A stretch of 64,000 nucleotides of DNA from CAXRDE01 sp964229355. GTDB taxonomy: Bacteria; Cyanobacteriota; Sericytochromatia; UBA7694. The notes under the pieces are model-generated. The model saw only the letters and a program-made list of their open reading frames with translations, did no database searches and had not been told where the DNA came from. Positions 24,751 to 33,145 of this stretch are shown here, in pieces. A program made the position numbers and the translations under genes. How positions within the stretch are numbered: the stretch's first letter is position 1; each line of letters begins with the position of its first letter. The stretch is taken from NCBI GenBank assembly GCA_964229355.1, contig CAXRDE010000014.1:186001-250000 (forward strand), read 5' to 3'.

Positions 24751-24984
24751 ATGCAACAAAAGCTAACACCTAAAGAAGTAAAGAGTAAACTAGATAATTT
24801 AGCTCATATAATAAGTGAGGTAAATGCTGAGCTTATTGAACTAAAGACCTATTTCTTAGAAGCGTATGATGTTGAGGAAATTCAATGTATTTCAACGGAT
24901 TTATCCTGGGCAGCAGAGAATATGACAGTTTTGGGTTTGCACCAGATAGGAAAAGCCTTAAACGATCAGTTTGGTAAAAAATGA
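24751..24984 (+). CDS. Small hypothetical protein
   Basis: 77-aa soluble, mostly helical protein (KEVKSKLDNLAHIISEVNAE, then LIELKTYFLEAYDV). No family recognised. It reads as real protein (balanced composition, no low complexity), but the SD is weak (GACAGG). AT-rich like the surrounding accessory region. Stands alone, with no partner obvious within 100 nt on either side. Confidence 0.45.
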   Translation: MQQKLTPKEVKSKLDNLAHIISEVNAELIELKTYFLEAYDVEEIQCISTDLSWAAENMTVLGLHQIGKALNDQFGKK

Positions 24985-25123
24985 ATCGATTCAGATGTAG
25001 GTGGTTCAAGGAATAATGATTAAAAACAATAACGACGAGCACTTATAACAACGCAGTTCGATACTGACAGCACACAGGGGCGTTCAGCAACGCAAAAAAT
25101 AGCTCAAAAGGAAGGTAAAGCGT

Positions 25124-25987
25124 ATGAATTTATATGTATTTAAATCTCACAAACTCCTTTTAATGGTTTTGGTATTTCTCGCTTCTATACCGGCCCGTGC
25201 GTTGGCCTGTAGTTGTTCTGGGCCTTTTCCTTTAGGTTTTATGAGTTCAAATGGCGAGATTCCAAGTAACGCGAAAGGTCTATTATGGCAAGGAGACTTG
25301 CGAAAAGATCAATATAACGCTGAAAACTTACCCTTTCAAATTCTCAACGCTCAGGGTAATAAAGAACCCATTACATTTGAAGTATTTTCGCGCGAGCAAA
25401 ATTTCAAGCTCTTTCTCGTAAAGCCGTCCAGAGGTTTTATACCTGGAGAAAAATATACCTTTACATCCGAAGTGGGGCACTTCGAAAAACTCATGGGAAT
25501 GGCCGAATGGAATAACTTAAAAGCACAAAAAGTAGAGATAAGTGTGAATCAAATGGCCTTTAACAACCCAAAGCATCCATATATTCTCGATGTCGGAACC
25601 TTGTCAGAAAAAAAAGTTTATGTCCCAGCGGGTGGTAGTTGTGGGTGGGAAGTCGCAACTTCAGCCATACCAATAGACATGGTAATTCCTGTTAAATACA
25701 GACACTTTAAGGATCAGCTCCATTATGAAACATGGATTGATGGGAATATCAGGTGGTATCCAGCAGAGACACTATGCGATCAATTTATACCTGGCTCAAG
25801 TTGGCTCAATAAGAAGGGGAGTGATTTAATTTATACAAACTGTAATCGATGGAGCGCGGAATATGGTATCCAACCTGGAAAACATACCGTAGAAATGAGA
25901 GCCTATCTACCGGGAACTGATGTAGAGATCAAGTCTCAGGTAAAAGAAATCGACTTGAGTTGTCCCCAAAATGTGAACGATGAATAG
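25124..25987 (+). CDS. Secreted protein of unknown function, Cys-rich N-terminus
   Basis: 287-aa exported protein. Signal peptide ending PARALA, then a mature N-terminus CSCSGPFP. If the first Cys is lipidated it is a lipoprotein, but the ALAC context and the CSC pair fit cleavage by signal peptidase I as well. Beta-rich body: PFQILNAQGNKEPITFEVF, then PGEKYTFTSEV, which look like Ig-like or fibronectin-like strands. Several paired Cys later (GSCGW, ETLCDQF, TNCNRW, LSCPQN). A strong SD (AAGGAAGG) precedes the ATG. Role unknown. Confidence 0.7.
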   Translation: MNLYVFKSHKLLLMVLVFLASIPARALACSCSGPFPLGFMSSNGEIPSNAKGLLWQGDLRKDQYNAENLPFQILNAQGNKEPITFEVFSREQNFKLFLVKPSRGFIPGEKYTFTSEVGHFEKLMGMAEWNNLKAQKVEISVNQMAFNNPKHPYILDVGTLSEKKVYVPAGGSCGWEVATSAIPIDMVIPVKYRHFKDQLHYETWIDGNIRWYPAETLCDQFIPGSSWLNKKGSDLIYTNCNRWSAEYGIQPGKHTVEMRAYLPGTDVEIKSQVKEIDLSCPQNVNDE

Positions 25988-26016
25988 AAGATAAACTTCA
26001 GGAGCAAAACCCTTTA

Positions 26017-26166
26017 ATGTCAGCACTTATTCAATTTCTTGAAAGCCACCAGTGGAAAGACGAAGAACTTGTACATGTCTTTTACCCCGTCATGCTGGTG
26101 TTCCAAATCCCTTTACTGAATGAACCAATCAAAAGCGCTACCAAGACGCTGGCCTCAAACATTTGA
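26017..26166 (+). CDS. Possible small ORF (49 aa)
   Basis: ATG at 26017 to TGA at 26166 encodes MSALIQFLESHQWKDEELVH, then VFYPVMLVFQIPLLNE. An AGGAG lies 13 nt upstream, farther than ideal. It may be a small gene or the start of a broken one. No family. It lies in the 304-nt stretch between 25988 and 26291, where I see nothing else. Confidence 0.25.
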   Translation: MSALIQFLESHQWKDEELVHVFYPVMLVFQIPLLNEPIKSATKTLASNI

Positions 26167-26291
26167 AGGACATCAATACCTTCAAGCACGTCAAAGTTGT
26201 GTTCTACTTTTCTTAAATGCAACAGATATATTTTTTCAGTGTTAGCCTAAGGGTATTGTTATTGAATACGTCACACACCATTGGAAACCTT

Positions 26292-26801
26292 ATGACACGC
26301 AAACTCACCCTACTCCTGCTCTTTTTATTCAGCCCCCTGAGCGCTTATGCACAATCCCAGGAGGCTCCCAGAGAATCCTCCCCTTGGACCTTACGCGCTG
26401 GCGCAAAAACAAGTCTCTTTCTGTCAGCAACACCCAACCTGGAAGTGGCCTACCGTTTACCCGATGACCATTGGGAGATCCTGGTTCACGGATCTTCTCC
26501 GCTTCGCTTAAGCTATTCTTCGCTGCAAATCGGCGGGAGATATTACTTCAACCCAGAGGCTCAGGATTTTAACTTTTTTGCCGTGGCCCGTGTAGGCGCT
26601 TACGTCTTTGATAGCGCAAGTACGATCTACTACCCCAATGGAAGTACTGACACGGTGGGCGGACTGCAATACAATCCCGACATCGCCGCAGGATTGGGCG
26701 TGGATTGGAACTGGACCCCAAACGTGGGACTCACCGGAAGCCTCTGCGGAGGACTGCCCATCTTTTTCTTTTCAGAGATTGCGCTCAAATACACCTTCTA
26801 A
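26292..26801 (+). CDS. Predicted outer-membrane beta-barrel protein
   Basis: 169-aa protein. The frame is open from 26217, but the ATG at 26292 starts a proper signal peptide (MTRKLTLLLLFLFSPLSAYA) with a GGA 7 nt upstream. The mature part has barrel-type strands (WTLRAGAKTSLFL, LEVAYRLP, LRLSYSSLQIGGRYYF, FFAVARVGAYVF, IAAGLGVDWNW, ALKYTF). It ends in Phe, as outer-membrane proteins do. Like the small porin-like barrel proteins of unknown function. The DUF3592 gene follows 15 nt later. Confidence 0.72.
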   Translation: MTRKLTLLLLFLFSPLSAYAQSQEAPRESSPWTLRAGAKTSLFLSATPNLEVAYRLPDDHWEILVHGSSPLRLSYSSLQIGGRYYFNPEAQDFNFFAVARVGAYVFDSASTIYYPNGSTDTVGGLQYNPDIAAGLGVDWNWTPNVGLTGSLCGGLPIFFFSEIALKYTF

Positions 26802-26816
26802 GAGAGGACTTGTACA

Positions 26817-27191
26817 ATGATGGAAAGGTATTTTCTCTGCGTAGGTTATGGTACTCTGCTCCTGGCCATCGGTTTATTGGCTTATCGGGGGTGGTGGATT
26901 TTGACAGGCAACAAGCAAGACGGTGTCGTGACGCAAATCATCGTAAAGAACACCAGCCTTAGCGGAGCAGCGCAATCCAAACATCTCGAAATTGCATACA
27001 CAAATGCCAGTGGGGTAGATTGCACCTTTGTGGCAGACAATGGTTTATTGGTCTTTTTTTATAAAGCCGGAGCGCCGATCAAGCTCTGCGAGAAAAAGGG
27101 TAAGGTCATGGTCAGCACGGGGTTCAATCTTCTTGTTGCCCCGGCGGTGCTCTTTTTAATGGGTGCTGTCATTTTGGTCTTTGTGGCTTAA
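26817..27191 (+). CDS. DUF3592-like membrane protein
   Basis: 124-aa protein with two transmembrane helices, one at each end (CVGYGTLLLAIGLLAYRGWW, then LLVAPAVLFLMGAVILVFVA). Between them is a beta domain (GVVTQIIVKNTSLS, LEIAYTNASGVDCTF) of the DUF3592 type. Function of the family unknown. The start is supported by a GAGAGGA upstream, and the gene probably shares a transcript with the barrel gene. The stretch 27192-27322 after it has no feature. Confidence 0.65.
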   Translation: MMERYFLCVGYGTLLLAIGLLAYRGWWILTGNKQDGVVTQIIVKNTSLSGAAQSKHLEIAYTNASGVDCTFVADNGLLVFFYKAGAPIKLCEKKGKVMVSTGFNLLVAPAVLFLMGAVILVFVA

Positions 27192-27322
27192 GCGTGACTT
27201 CTTTAAAGGCATGGTGAAAGGAAGAGGTGCTCATGCAGACAAGCTGAGCGGGTTCATCGACCTGCATTGCCCGATCCTGCTGGTATGCTGCCTGAGGGAC
27301 CGGCTTTGGTATGAAGAGCGCT

Positions 27323-27814
27323 TTACCACTGATAACCTGAATGGACAGAGCTGGAAATATATCCACCGGCCATGCCAGAGAGGCCGCCAATAGCACCGTT
27401 GACCAGCGCGCCGGTTAAACCCGCCTTGAATGCGCCTGCTGCCACACCCACACCTGCACCGACAACAGCCCCCAACAAGGCTCCCTCACTGCCACTTCGA
27501 ACCTGAGAACTTAGGGCTCCCACAACGACACCTGATGCCAATGAAGACAGCATAGTCGTGTCAGCAAAACGTGTCAAAGGTGTTTTATTGAGTACAGCAC
27601 CTGCTCCATACATCACAGCAGAGGGAACCAAAGCGACACCAGCGGAAGTCATGGTTCCTGCTCCTGTGGAGCCAAAGAAAATACGTGCTTTGTCAAAGTT
27701 ACTCAGGCTACTGTTAGAAGACAGGTAATCGGCAGCAATGGGTTTTGACTGACGAGGTTTCTGGGCGATGTTGGCCAAAGACGGGCCAGGAGCGGCTTTA
27801 ATATTGTTAATCAT
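27323..27814 (-). CDS. Glycine-zipper effector-like protein
   Basis: 163-aa protein. The frame opens at a TTG (27835), but the ATG at 27814, with GAGAGAG upstream, is better. No signal peptide. N-terminus polar (INNIKAAPGPSLANIAQKPR), then a Gly/Ala-rich hydrophobic body with alternating small residues: SSLASGVVVGALSS, EGALLGAVVGAGVGVAAGAF, GALVNGAIGGLSGMAGGYIS. Glycine-zipper segments like this insert into membranes. It resembles the protein at 48290-48820 in make-up and size, and the hydrophobic parts of the 939-aa protein. Function unknown; possibly a small secreted membrane-active protein. Confidence 0.6.
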   Translation of the reverse strand: MINNIKAAPGPSLANIAQKPRQSKPIAADYLSSNSSLSNFDKARIFFGSTGAGTMTSAGVALVPSAVMYGAGAVLNKTPLTRFADTTMLSSLASGVVVGALSSQVRSGSEGALLGAVVGAGVGVAAGAFKAGLTGALVNGAIGGLSGMAGGYISSSVHSGYQW

Positions 27815-27876
27815 GTTGAAGGCTCTCTCTCTCAATCTATATTAAAGTATTTGTCGTGTTATTTGTCAATGGGCGC

Positions 27877-27882
27877 TATAAT
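27877..27882 (+). promoter_or_regulatory. -10 box of the 27903 lipoprotein gene
   Basis: Consensus TATAAT, 20 nt before the ATG; an AAGGAG directly follows. No good -35 at the right distance. The 5' UTR would be only about 14 nt. Confidence 0.4.
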
Positions 27883-27902
27883 GCAAAGTAAGGAGATCTG
27901 CC

Positions 27903-28655
27903 ATGAAACGCCTTTACCCCTTGTTATTTTTAACCTTGCTGGGCTGCAACCGCCCCGGCACCTACCCTGCCAGTGTGCCCCCACCCGCCCGCGCGCCACA
28001 GGGCATTCAAGCCCAATCCCAAAGCCCACAGGCCGTGGCCGATCTCTACCCCCTGACCCCCGGGCACCAGTGGAGCTATGAACTCAGACAAAAGCAAAAC
28101 GGCGAGCCCCGACCAAAGGTCAAAACCTTGCACATGTGGACCGAGGCCCTGCCCGCCGATGGCCCGGTGGTACAAGCCGTGTTGCGGCGCGGCTACCCCG
28201 ACTCCACGGTAGCGCCCAACCCGACCCTGGCTCGCTTATACAGTGACCGGGTCGAATTGTCCCGTTACACCGAACAGTTTCTAAGCGCGTTTGATTTACC
28301 CGCCGAAGCAGCTGCACAGACACAGACCGAAGGCCAAAACTTTGTCACCATTTTAAAAGCCCCTTTTGAACCCGGCCAGGCCTGGGAAGGCCGTCTGTTT
28401 AAGGGCGGCACCGAAACCGTGAAGGTCGTCGGCTGGGAGTCAGTCACAGTCCCTGCAGGCACCTTTGAGGCCCTTAAAATTGAACACCACAAACAGTACA
28501 GCGACGGCAAAGCCGACTTTTTGTACTACTGGTACGCTCCCCAGGTGGGCATGGTCAAGCTCTACGAAGAACTCACCGTTTACTATGGCCAGTGGCTAAA
28601 GTATGAGTCAACTGGCGAGTTGCTCAGTCATACGGCTCCCGCTGGCCAAAGATAG
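27903..28655 (+). CDS. Lipoprotein of unknown function
   Basis: 250-aa lipoprotein, signal ending LTLLGC. A Pro/Gln-rich linker is followed by a beta-rich domain starting YPLTPGHQWSYEL. The strand pairs VTVPAGTFEALKIEHH and DFLYYWYAPQVGMVKLYEEL match the layout of DUF3108/LppX-like beta-barrel lipoproteins that move hydrophobic molecules. Sequence resemblance is weak, so only the general fold is suggested. GC-rich, so it belongs to the core rather than the accessory DNA. The SD AAGGAG lies close upstream. Confidence 0.72.
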   Translation: MKRLYPLLFLTLLGCNRPGTYPASVPPPARAPQGIQAQSQSPQAVADLYPLTPGHQWSYELRQKQNGEPRPKVKTLHMWTEALPADGPVVQAVLRRGYPDSTVAPNPTLARLYSDRVELSRYTEQFLSAFDLPAEAAAQTQTEGQNFVTILKAPFEPGQAWEGRLFKGGTETVKVVGWESVTVPAGTFEALKIEHHKQYSDGKADFLYYWYAPQVGMVKLYEELTVYYGQWLKYESTGELLSHTAPAGQR

Positions 28656-28683
28656 AGCCCCCAGACGCTTCAGACGCTGGATG

Positions 28684-28720
28684 CTTGATTAAGAAAACAG
28701 ACCATGTTTTAATAATCAAG
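28684..28720. repeat. Long imperfect hairpin
   Basis: Stem CTTGATTA / TAATCAAG, a 2/2 internal bulge, then AAAACA / TGTTTT around a 5-nt loop, 14 pairs in all. It lies 28 nt after the 27903 gene. No T-run, so it is not a typical terminator. It could be an operator, an mRNA-stabilising hairpin or a terminator with weak tail. Confidence 0.4.
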
Positions 28721-28809
28721 GGAACTTGTATTGTGTAGTTTACAAGCACACTAGCGCAAGGCCTCATAACGCTAACACCGTCATCATCAGATATCTAAAA
28801 GAGAAAAAC

Positions 28810-29436
28810 ATGAAAACAATCAGACTCTTTGTGTCCACTGTTTTATTACTCAACTTGAGTGGATGCGCATCGACGAACGCGTACTGGAAAGAAACCCTTC
28901 CGGATAATCCAGACGCTATGTCTTCAACAGAAAAAAAACGTGTATACGATCATTTTTCAATTCATGAGATTAACGTTTTCTTGCCTTATGAAGATGCACT
29001 TAAAACGAACTCCAGCGATCTTCAATACAGTGCAAAAACGTTTTATCCAAATATGTTAAGGGTATCTCCAGGTTTAGCCCCTGAGTTAGAAAAGATAGAG
29101 ACAGCGTATCGGGTTCGAGGGTTGTCACTCGGTCTTTTAATCGGTCTGACACTCACACCAATGTTGATATCTTCGTTATCCACAGATTTAGATCGGGATT
29201 CTCGTTTTTCCTATTACACAGGCTCTCTCATTGCAATGGCTGGTGTATTGGGGCTGGATTATGGATTTCTGTTTTGGCAACAAGATAACTACAATAAAAT
29301 TAAAGACAAATACAACAACGATCTAAAAGCTTACCTGTTTGACTCGAAAGTCTCTAACCAGGATATGAAGGACAGTGACTCACTACATCACACACAGGAA
29401 CTCGCCACACAGTTTAATGTAGGATGGAGCTTTTAA
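28810..29436 (+). CDS. Lipoprotein with two membrane segments
   Basis: 208-aa protein. The frame opens at 28726, but the ATG at 28810 (SD AAGAG, 6 nt upstream) starts a lipoprotein signal ending LNLSGC. Residues about 110-165 contain two hydrophobic stretches (GLSLGLLIGLTLTPMLISSL and YYTGSLIAMAGVLGLDYGFL). They would place part of the protein in the membrane or mediate assembly. AT-rich. No family recognised. Confidence 0.62.
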   Translation: MKTIRLFVSTVLLLNLSGCASTNAYWKETLPDNPDAMSSTEKKRVYDHFSIHEINVFLPYEDALKTNSSDLQYSAKTFYPNMLRVSPGLAPELEKIETAYRVRGLSLGLLIGLTLTPMLISSLSTDLDRDSRFSYYTGSLIAMAGVLGLDYGFLFWQQDNYNKIKDKYNNDLKAYLFDSKVSNQDMKDSDSLHHTQELATQFNVGWSF

Positions 29437-29551
29437 AAGCAGATCTCAAGCCTATTTTCAAAGGTTTAAATATATCGTTTTTTGGTGCGTCAGAAAATCT
29501 TTCGGTAGGCAATTTACTCTTCTATTGGGTGGACTAAGGTATTCAATAAAA

Positions 29552-29809
29552 ATGGGACTTGCAAAAAAGGGCACAAGAAAAATCACCGTCAACGAGACCG
29601 TTTATCGATGGGTTGTTTCACCCGATAATGAGCCTGGCTTAGGAATTATCGTAGAAAAATACAATACCCCCGGTCAGCGCTTAACATTCTATGTCCCCCA
29701 TGGAACCGTCATTTCTCCGAGCATCGTGAGAAAGATCATTTTATACGGACTGAATATTGGATGGAACCCCTCAAAAAAAGGGCCACCGATACATGAATCG
29801 TTCCTGTAA
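29552..29809 (+). CDS. Small conserved hypothetical protein
   Basis: 85-aa soluble protein. The frame opens at a TTG at 29525; the ATG at 29552 begins MGLAKKGTRKITVNETVYRW. It resembles a widespread small family with the layout KKGTRKITV-YRWVVSPD-EPGLGIIVE and a C-terminal VRKIILYGLNIGW. I know this pattern as conserved hypothetical, with no assigned function. The AT content suggests it came with the accessory region. Confidence 0.6.
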   Translation: MGLAKKGTRKITVNETVYRWVVSPDNEPGLGIIVEKYNTPGQRLTFYVPHGTVISPSIVRKIILYGLNIGWNPSKKGPPIHESFL

Positions 29810-29838
29810 AACAAAGGCGCTTACAGTACAATACAGGC

Positions 29839-30345
29839 ATGAATCGCGCAAACCCTGTCTATTTAACCTACCGCCTGCCGGACCGCTCTTTGCTGGTGGC
29901 CTGCTGGAACTGGCAGCGGTTGTTTTTTGCCAATGCCGCGCCCGAAGCCTGGGAGCAGGTGCCCGCCGGAGAAAGCTCAGCCCTGGAACAGCGCTGCCAG
30001 GCGCGGGGGTATCGCTTGCTCAATGTCTTAGAGCCCCGCAAACAAGCGGTGTGGCAACAGCTTCAGGCCAGCCAGGCTGCTCCACCCAGAACCCGCAAGC
30101 AGCAACGCAAGGCCCAGGAGCGGGAGCAGCGCAAACAGGAAGCTGCTGAAGCCCGCGCTCATTGGTTACACAAGCTGGGCGAAGCTTACAATGGTTTTCA
30201 AAGCGAGTTTGCAGGCCTGAGTGAAGCCGACGTTCGCAAAACCTATCGCCGCCTCGCTCGCGAGCACCACCCGGACTTAGGCGGTCAGAGCGATACCTTT
30301 CAGGCCCTCAATCAGGCCTATCGTGAAGCCCTCGCCCGCCAATAA
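29839..30345 (+). CDS. J-domain (DnaJ-like) protein with C-terminal J domain
   Basis: 168-aa protein. A C-terminal J domain (about 120-168) contains the HPD motif in REHHPDLGG, preceded by VRKTYRRLA and followed by TFQALNQAYREAL. So it can stimulate an Hsp70 (DnaK). The N-terminal half is a short domain (VYLTYRLPDRSLLVACWNW) and a charged helix (RTRKQQRKAQEREQRKQE), which probably choose the client. TACAAT at 29827-29832 lies 6 nt before the ATG, which suggests a leaderless mRNA, although no -35 is clear. The start has no SD. Confidence 0.85.
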   Translation: MNRANPVYLTYRLPDRSLLVACWNWQRLFFANAAPEAWEQVPAGESSALEQRCQARGYRLLNVLEPRKQAVWQQLQASQAAPPRTRKQQRKAQEREQRKQEAAEARAHWLHKLGEAYNGFQSEFAGLSEADVRKTYRRLAREHHPDLGGQSDTFQALNQAYREALARQ

Positions 30346-30359
30346 ACAAAAATTGCATC

Positions 30360-30388
30360 TTGACATGGGCCCAGAACTCGGCGAGAAT
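30360..30388 (+). promoter_or_regulatory. Promoter before the VOC-family gene
   Basis: TTGACA (30360-30365), 17 nt, GAGAAT (30383-30388). The -10 is poor but the -35 and spacer are ideal. Confidence 0.4.
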
Positions 30389-30429
30389 AATACATGCGTA
30401 TAAAAAAATAATACACAGGGAGTTTTCTT

Positions 30430-30891
30430 ATGCATAAAGTCACCCCATTTTTGATGTTTAATGACCAGCTTGAGGCGGCCATTGCCTTCTATACCGCCAC
30501 CTTTCCCGACTCTGAAGTGCGTAACGTGGCCCGCAACGGTGCAGATGGCCCCATTCAATCCGCTGAGTTTGTGGTAGGCGGCCAACATTTTATGGGCTAC
30601 AACGGCGGGCCGTATTTTAGCTTCTCTGAAGGCGTCTCATTTTATGTAGATTGCGCCGATCAGGCAGAGGTCGATGAATACTGGGACAAACTGGTCGAAG
30701 CCGGTGCCACGCCCACCCAATGCGGTTGGATCAAAGATCCCTTTGGTCTCTCCTGGCAAATTGTCCCCCGACGGTTCACCGAGCTCATCCAGGATCAAGA
30801 TCCCCAGAAAGTCAAAGCCGTCATAGATGCCATGATGACCATGGTCAAACTCGATGTGGCCCAACTGGAAAAGGCGTATCACGAGGCATAA
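30430..30891 (+). CDS. VOC-superfamily protein, PhnB-like
   Basis: 153-aa protein of the vicinal-oxygen-chelate superfamily, PhnB/3-demethylubiquinone-methyltransferase-like branch. Conserved layout: VTPFLMFNDQLEAAIAFYTA, FMGYNGGPYFSFSEGVSFYV, then DEYWDKLVEAGATPTQCGWI and KDPFGLSWQIVP. Such proteins dimerise into a barrel that binds a metal or a small molecule. The reaction is not inferable from family. The ATG has a GGGAG about 10 nt upstream. Confidence 0.88.
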   Translation: MHKVTPFLMFNDQLEAAIAFYTATFPDSEVRNVARNGADGPIQSAEFVVGGQHFMGYNGGPYFSFSEGVSFYVDCADQAEVDEYWDKLVEAGATPTQCGWIKDPFGLSWQIVPRRFTELIQDQDPQKVKAVIDAMMTMVKLDVAQLEKAYHEA

Positions 30892-30985
30892 GCTTCCCCC
30901 ATCACATACTTTATGTAAATTTGACAGCTTGCCCACGCTTTTTTAATGCAACCGCTCTTACACTGGGTTAAAGAGGCTGTGTATC

Positions 30986-32011
30986 ATGAGCGATTCTTTA
31001 AAAACGTTCTCTCAAAAATGTGCCCTGGCTCTGACCCTGGGATTGGTGTTTGCCATTGCGGGTTATGGGCTGTACCTGACCTACCGGGTGGTATTTTTGG
31101 TGGCAGCAGGCGTGCTGGCCGCCGTCTTTTTTGATATGCTGGCAAAGCCCCTCACCCATTACACCCGTATGCCGCGCAAAGTGGCGGTGTTGACAGTGGT
31201 GCTGAGCCTGCTGGGCCTCATCACGCTGGGTGGTATGCTGATGTTTCCGGTGATTCATGAGCAGATCCACGGTTTAAGCGAGCAATTGCCAAAGTCCTGG
31301 TCCCAATTGCGCGGGCAGATCGAACAGTACGCATTACTCAAAGAACTGCTGCCCAATGACAGCAATCCACAGGCCCTTCTCAAGGAACTCAGCGTGTTTA
31401 CCCGCGCCCAGGATCTACTCTCGATTCTGGGCAATCTTTTTAGTGCCACGGTCATTATCTTTTTTATTGGGCTCTACTTGGCCTTAGAGCCTCAACTGTA
31501 CAGAGGTGGCATTTACCGTCTGCTCCCCGAAGAAAAGCGCAAAGCCTGGGGTGAATTTTTAAAAGGATCCCATGAGGATCTTCAGGGTTGGCTGCTGGGT
31601 CGTCTGCTGTCCATGGCTCTGATCGGTGTCGTGATTGGTGCGGGATTGTTCTTGTTGGATATTCCCATGGGCATTTTCCTGGGCGTTCTGGCGGGCTTGC
31701 TGAGCTTTATTCCGTATATTGGCCCGATCCTGTCGGCGGTGCCACCGTTGATTCTGGCAGCAGGCATCTCCATGCAAAGCGTGCTCTGGGTGGGCGGCCT
31801 GTTTTTGGGTGCCCAGTTGATCGAAAGCTATATCCTCACCCCCTTAATCCAGAAGCGGGCCGTATCTCTACCTCCCGCCCTGACCCTGGGGGTACTGGCC
31901 ATCTTTTCGACCGCAGCGGGGCTGATGGGCTCGGCTCTGGCAGCCCCGCTGCTGGTGGTCGCTTTGGTGGCGATCCGGGTCTTTTATTTACACGAATCCA
32001 AAACGGAGTAA
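30986..32011 (+). CDS. AI-2E family transporter
   Basis: 341-aa inner-membrane protein of the AI-2 exporter family (AI-2E, YdiK/PerM-like). About eight transmembrane helices, with a central soluble part (HEQIHGLSEQLPKSWSQLRG). Conserved segments include LGVLAGLLSFIPYIGPILSA and IESYILTPLIQKRAVSLPPA. Members export autoinducer-2 or act as Na+/H+ antiporters or general permeases, so the substrate is open. TTGACA at 30921-30926 and TAATGC at 30944 form a likely promoter. The 3' end overlaps the convergent M14 gene by 28 nt. Confidence 0.9.
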   Translation: MSDSLKTFSQKCALALTLGLVFAIAGYGLYLTYRVVFLVAAGVLAAVFFDMLAKPLTHYTRMPRKVAVLTVVLSLLGLITLGGMLMFPVIHEQIHGLSEQLPKSWSQLRGQIEQYALLKELLPNDSNPQALLKELSVFTRAQDLLSILGNLFSATVIIFFIGLYLALEPQLYRGGIYRLLPEEKRKAWGEFLKGSHEDLQGWLLGRLLSMALIGVVIGAGLFLLDIPMGIFLGVLAGLLSFIPYIGPILSAVPPLILAAGISMQSVLWVGGLFLGAQLIESYILTPLIQKRAVSLPPALTLGVLAIFSTAAGLMGSALAAPLLVVALVAIRVFYLHESKTE

Positions 32012-33114
32012 AGCACGGGCAACACATCAGCCCCCAGCTTTTTCGCGCGTTCGGGGGACCAGCCTTTGACAGGGTCGGGATTATTGAGATCATCTTTAAA
32101 GGGTTGCTCAATAGTCAGCGACAGGCATTGAAACTGCTCGGCCACATAATTGCTGGCCACGGTGAGATTGGCCTGACCGGGTTCGTCTTTGGGATAGCCG
32201 TGGGTATCCTGAAAATCAGGGGTGATCGCCATGTATTTGCGAATGAACAATTGCTCCAGTTCAGCCATTTTTTCGGTGTACGCGGGCACGCCTTCACTGG
32301 TGGCTGCAAAGTTGTACGGAATGGCTTCATCGCCGTGGATATCTAAGAACAAATCCACACCCGTTTCATGCATTTTCTGGCGCACATAATACACCTCGGG
32401 GCTGGTTTCTAAAGAAGGTTCCATCCACTCGCGGTTCAGGTTGGCTCCGGCGGCATTCGCTCTCAAATTGCCGCGGGCCGCACCGTCGGGGTTCATATTG
32501 GGCACCAAAAAGAAACGGGCTTTTTTGACCAGGGCGCGGGCCACACTGTTGTTGCTGTCCAGCAGGCTCTGAATCAGGCCCTCCATATACCACTCGGCCA
32601 TGGTTTCGCCGGGGTGCTGGCGCGCAATCATCCAGATATTGTACTCAGGGTTGGAAGTGGCCGAAACCTCTAAAAGGTTAAAGTCTCGCCCGTCCACGGT
32701 CTGGCCCAGCAGATGCAGGGTACACAGGGGCGACAGCTGTGCTGTGTTCAGCAAGGCCAAATGCCGTTCAAAACTATAAGGCGCAAAATACGCATAAAAC
32801 ACCGAGTCGTATTCGGGTTGGTGCTCAATCACCAATGCCTGGTCCTGGTAAGCGGTTTTAACTCTGAACCAGTCTTTGCCATCGTAAGAGGCACACGCCT
32901 GATAATCTTGCCAGCCTTCCACATAGGTGGAGTCGGCTGCATTCAGCAATCTCATTGTGCAGGGCACCCCTTTGGCCCCCTGCACACGAAAATGAAACCA
33001 CTGAAAAAAGTCTGAGTTAGAATCCTTGCGAATGTTTAACTGAATATCTTGCGGGTTGTGGGCCTGTACCACCTCAATGTTGCCGCTGTCAAAATGAGAA
33101 CTTATACTTACCAT
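31984..33114 (-). CDS. M14-type zinc carboxypeptidase (cytosolic carboxypeptidase-like)
   Basis: 376-aa metallocarboxypeptidase. An N-terminal beta domain (about 1-120) typical of cytosolic carboxypeptidase (CCP)-like M14 proteins precedes the catalytic domain. The zinc ligands are His167 and Glu170 in RQHPGETMAEW and His260 in FLDIHGDE; the catalytic Glu335 is in LTIEQPFKD. Substrate-binding Asn/Arg lie in ANLNREW. No signal peptide, so it acts in the cytoplasm. CCP-like enzymes remove C-terminal acidic residues from peptides. It lies 31 nt after the effector-like 616-aa gene on the same strand and may be in its operon. Confidence 0.9.
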   Translation of the reverse strand: MVSISSHFDSGNIEVVQAHNPQDIQLNIRKDSNSDFFQWFHFRVQGAKGVPCTMRLLNAADSTYVEGWQDYQACASYDGKDWFRVKTAYQDQALVIEHQPEYDSVFYAYFAPYSFERHLALLNTAQLSPLCTLHLLGQTVDGRDFNLLEVSATSNPEYNIWMIARQHPGETMAEWYMEGLIQSLLDSNNSVARALVKKARFFLVPNMNPDGAARGNLRANAAGANLNREWMEPSLETSPEVYYVRQKMHETGVDLFLDIHGDEAIPYNFAATSEGVPAYTEKMAELEQLFIRKYMAITPDFQDTHGYPKDEPGQANLTVASNYVAEQFQCLSLTIEQPFKDDLNNPDPVKGWSPERAKKLGADVLPVLYSVLDSCK

Positions 33115-33145
33115 CGTGTGTGCTTTCTTTCTGTGTCTTCTTTCC

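Noticed and set aside
31588..32346. 252-codon plus-strand ORF across AI-2E and M14 genes
   Set aside because: Shadow frame of two well-recognised genes; Gly/Arg-rich composition typical of an out-of-frame read.
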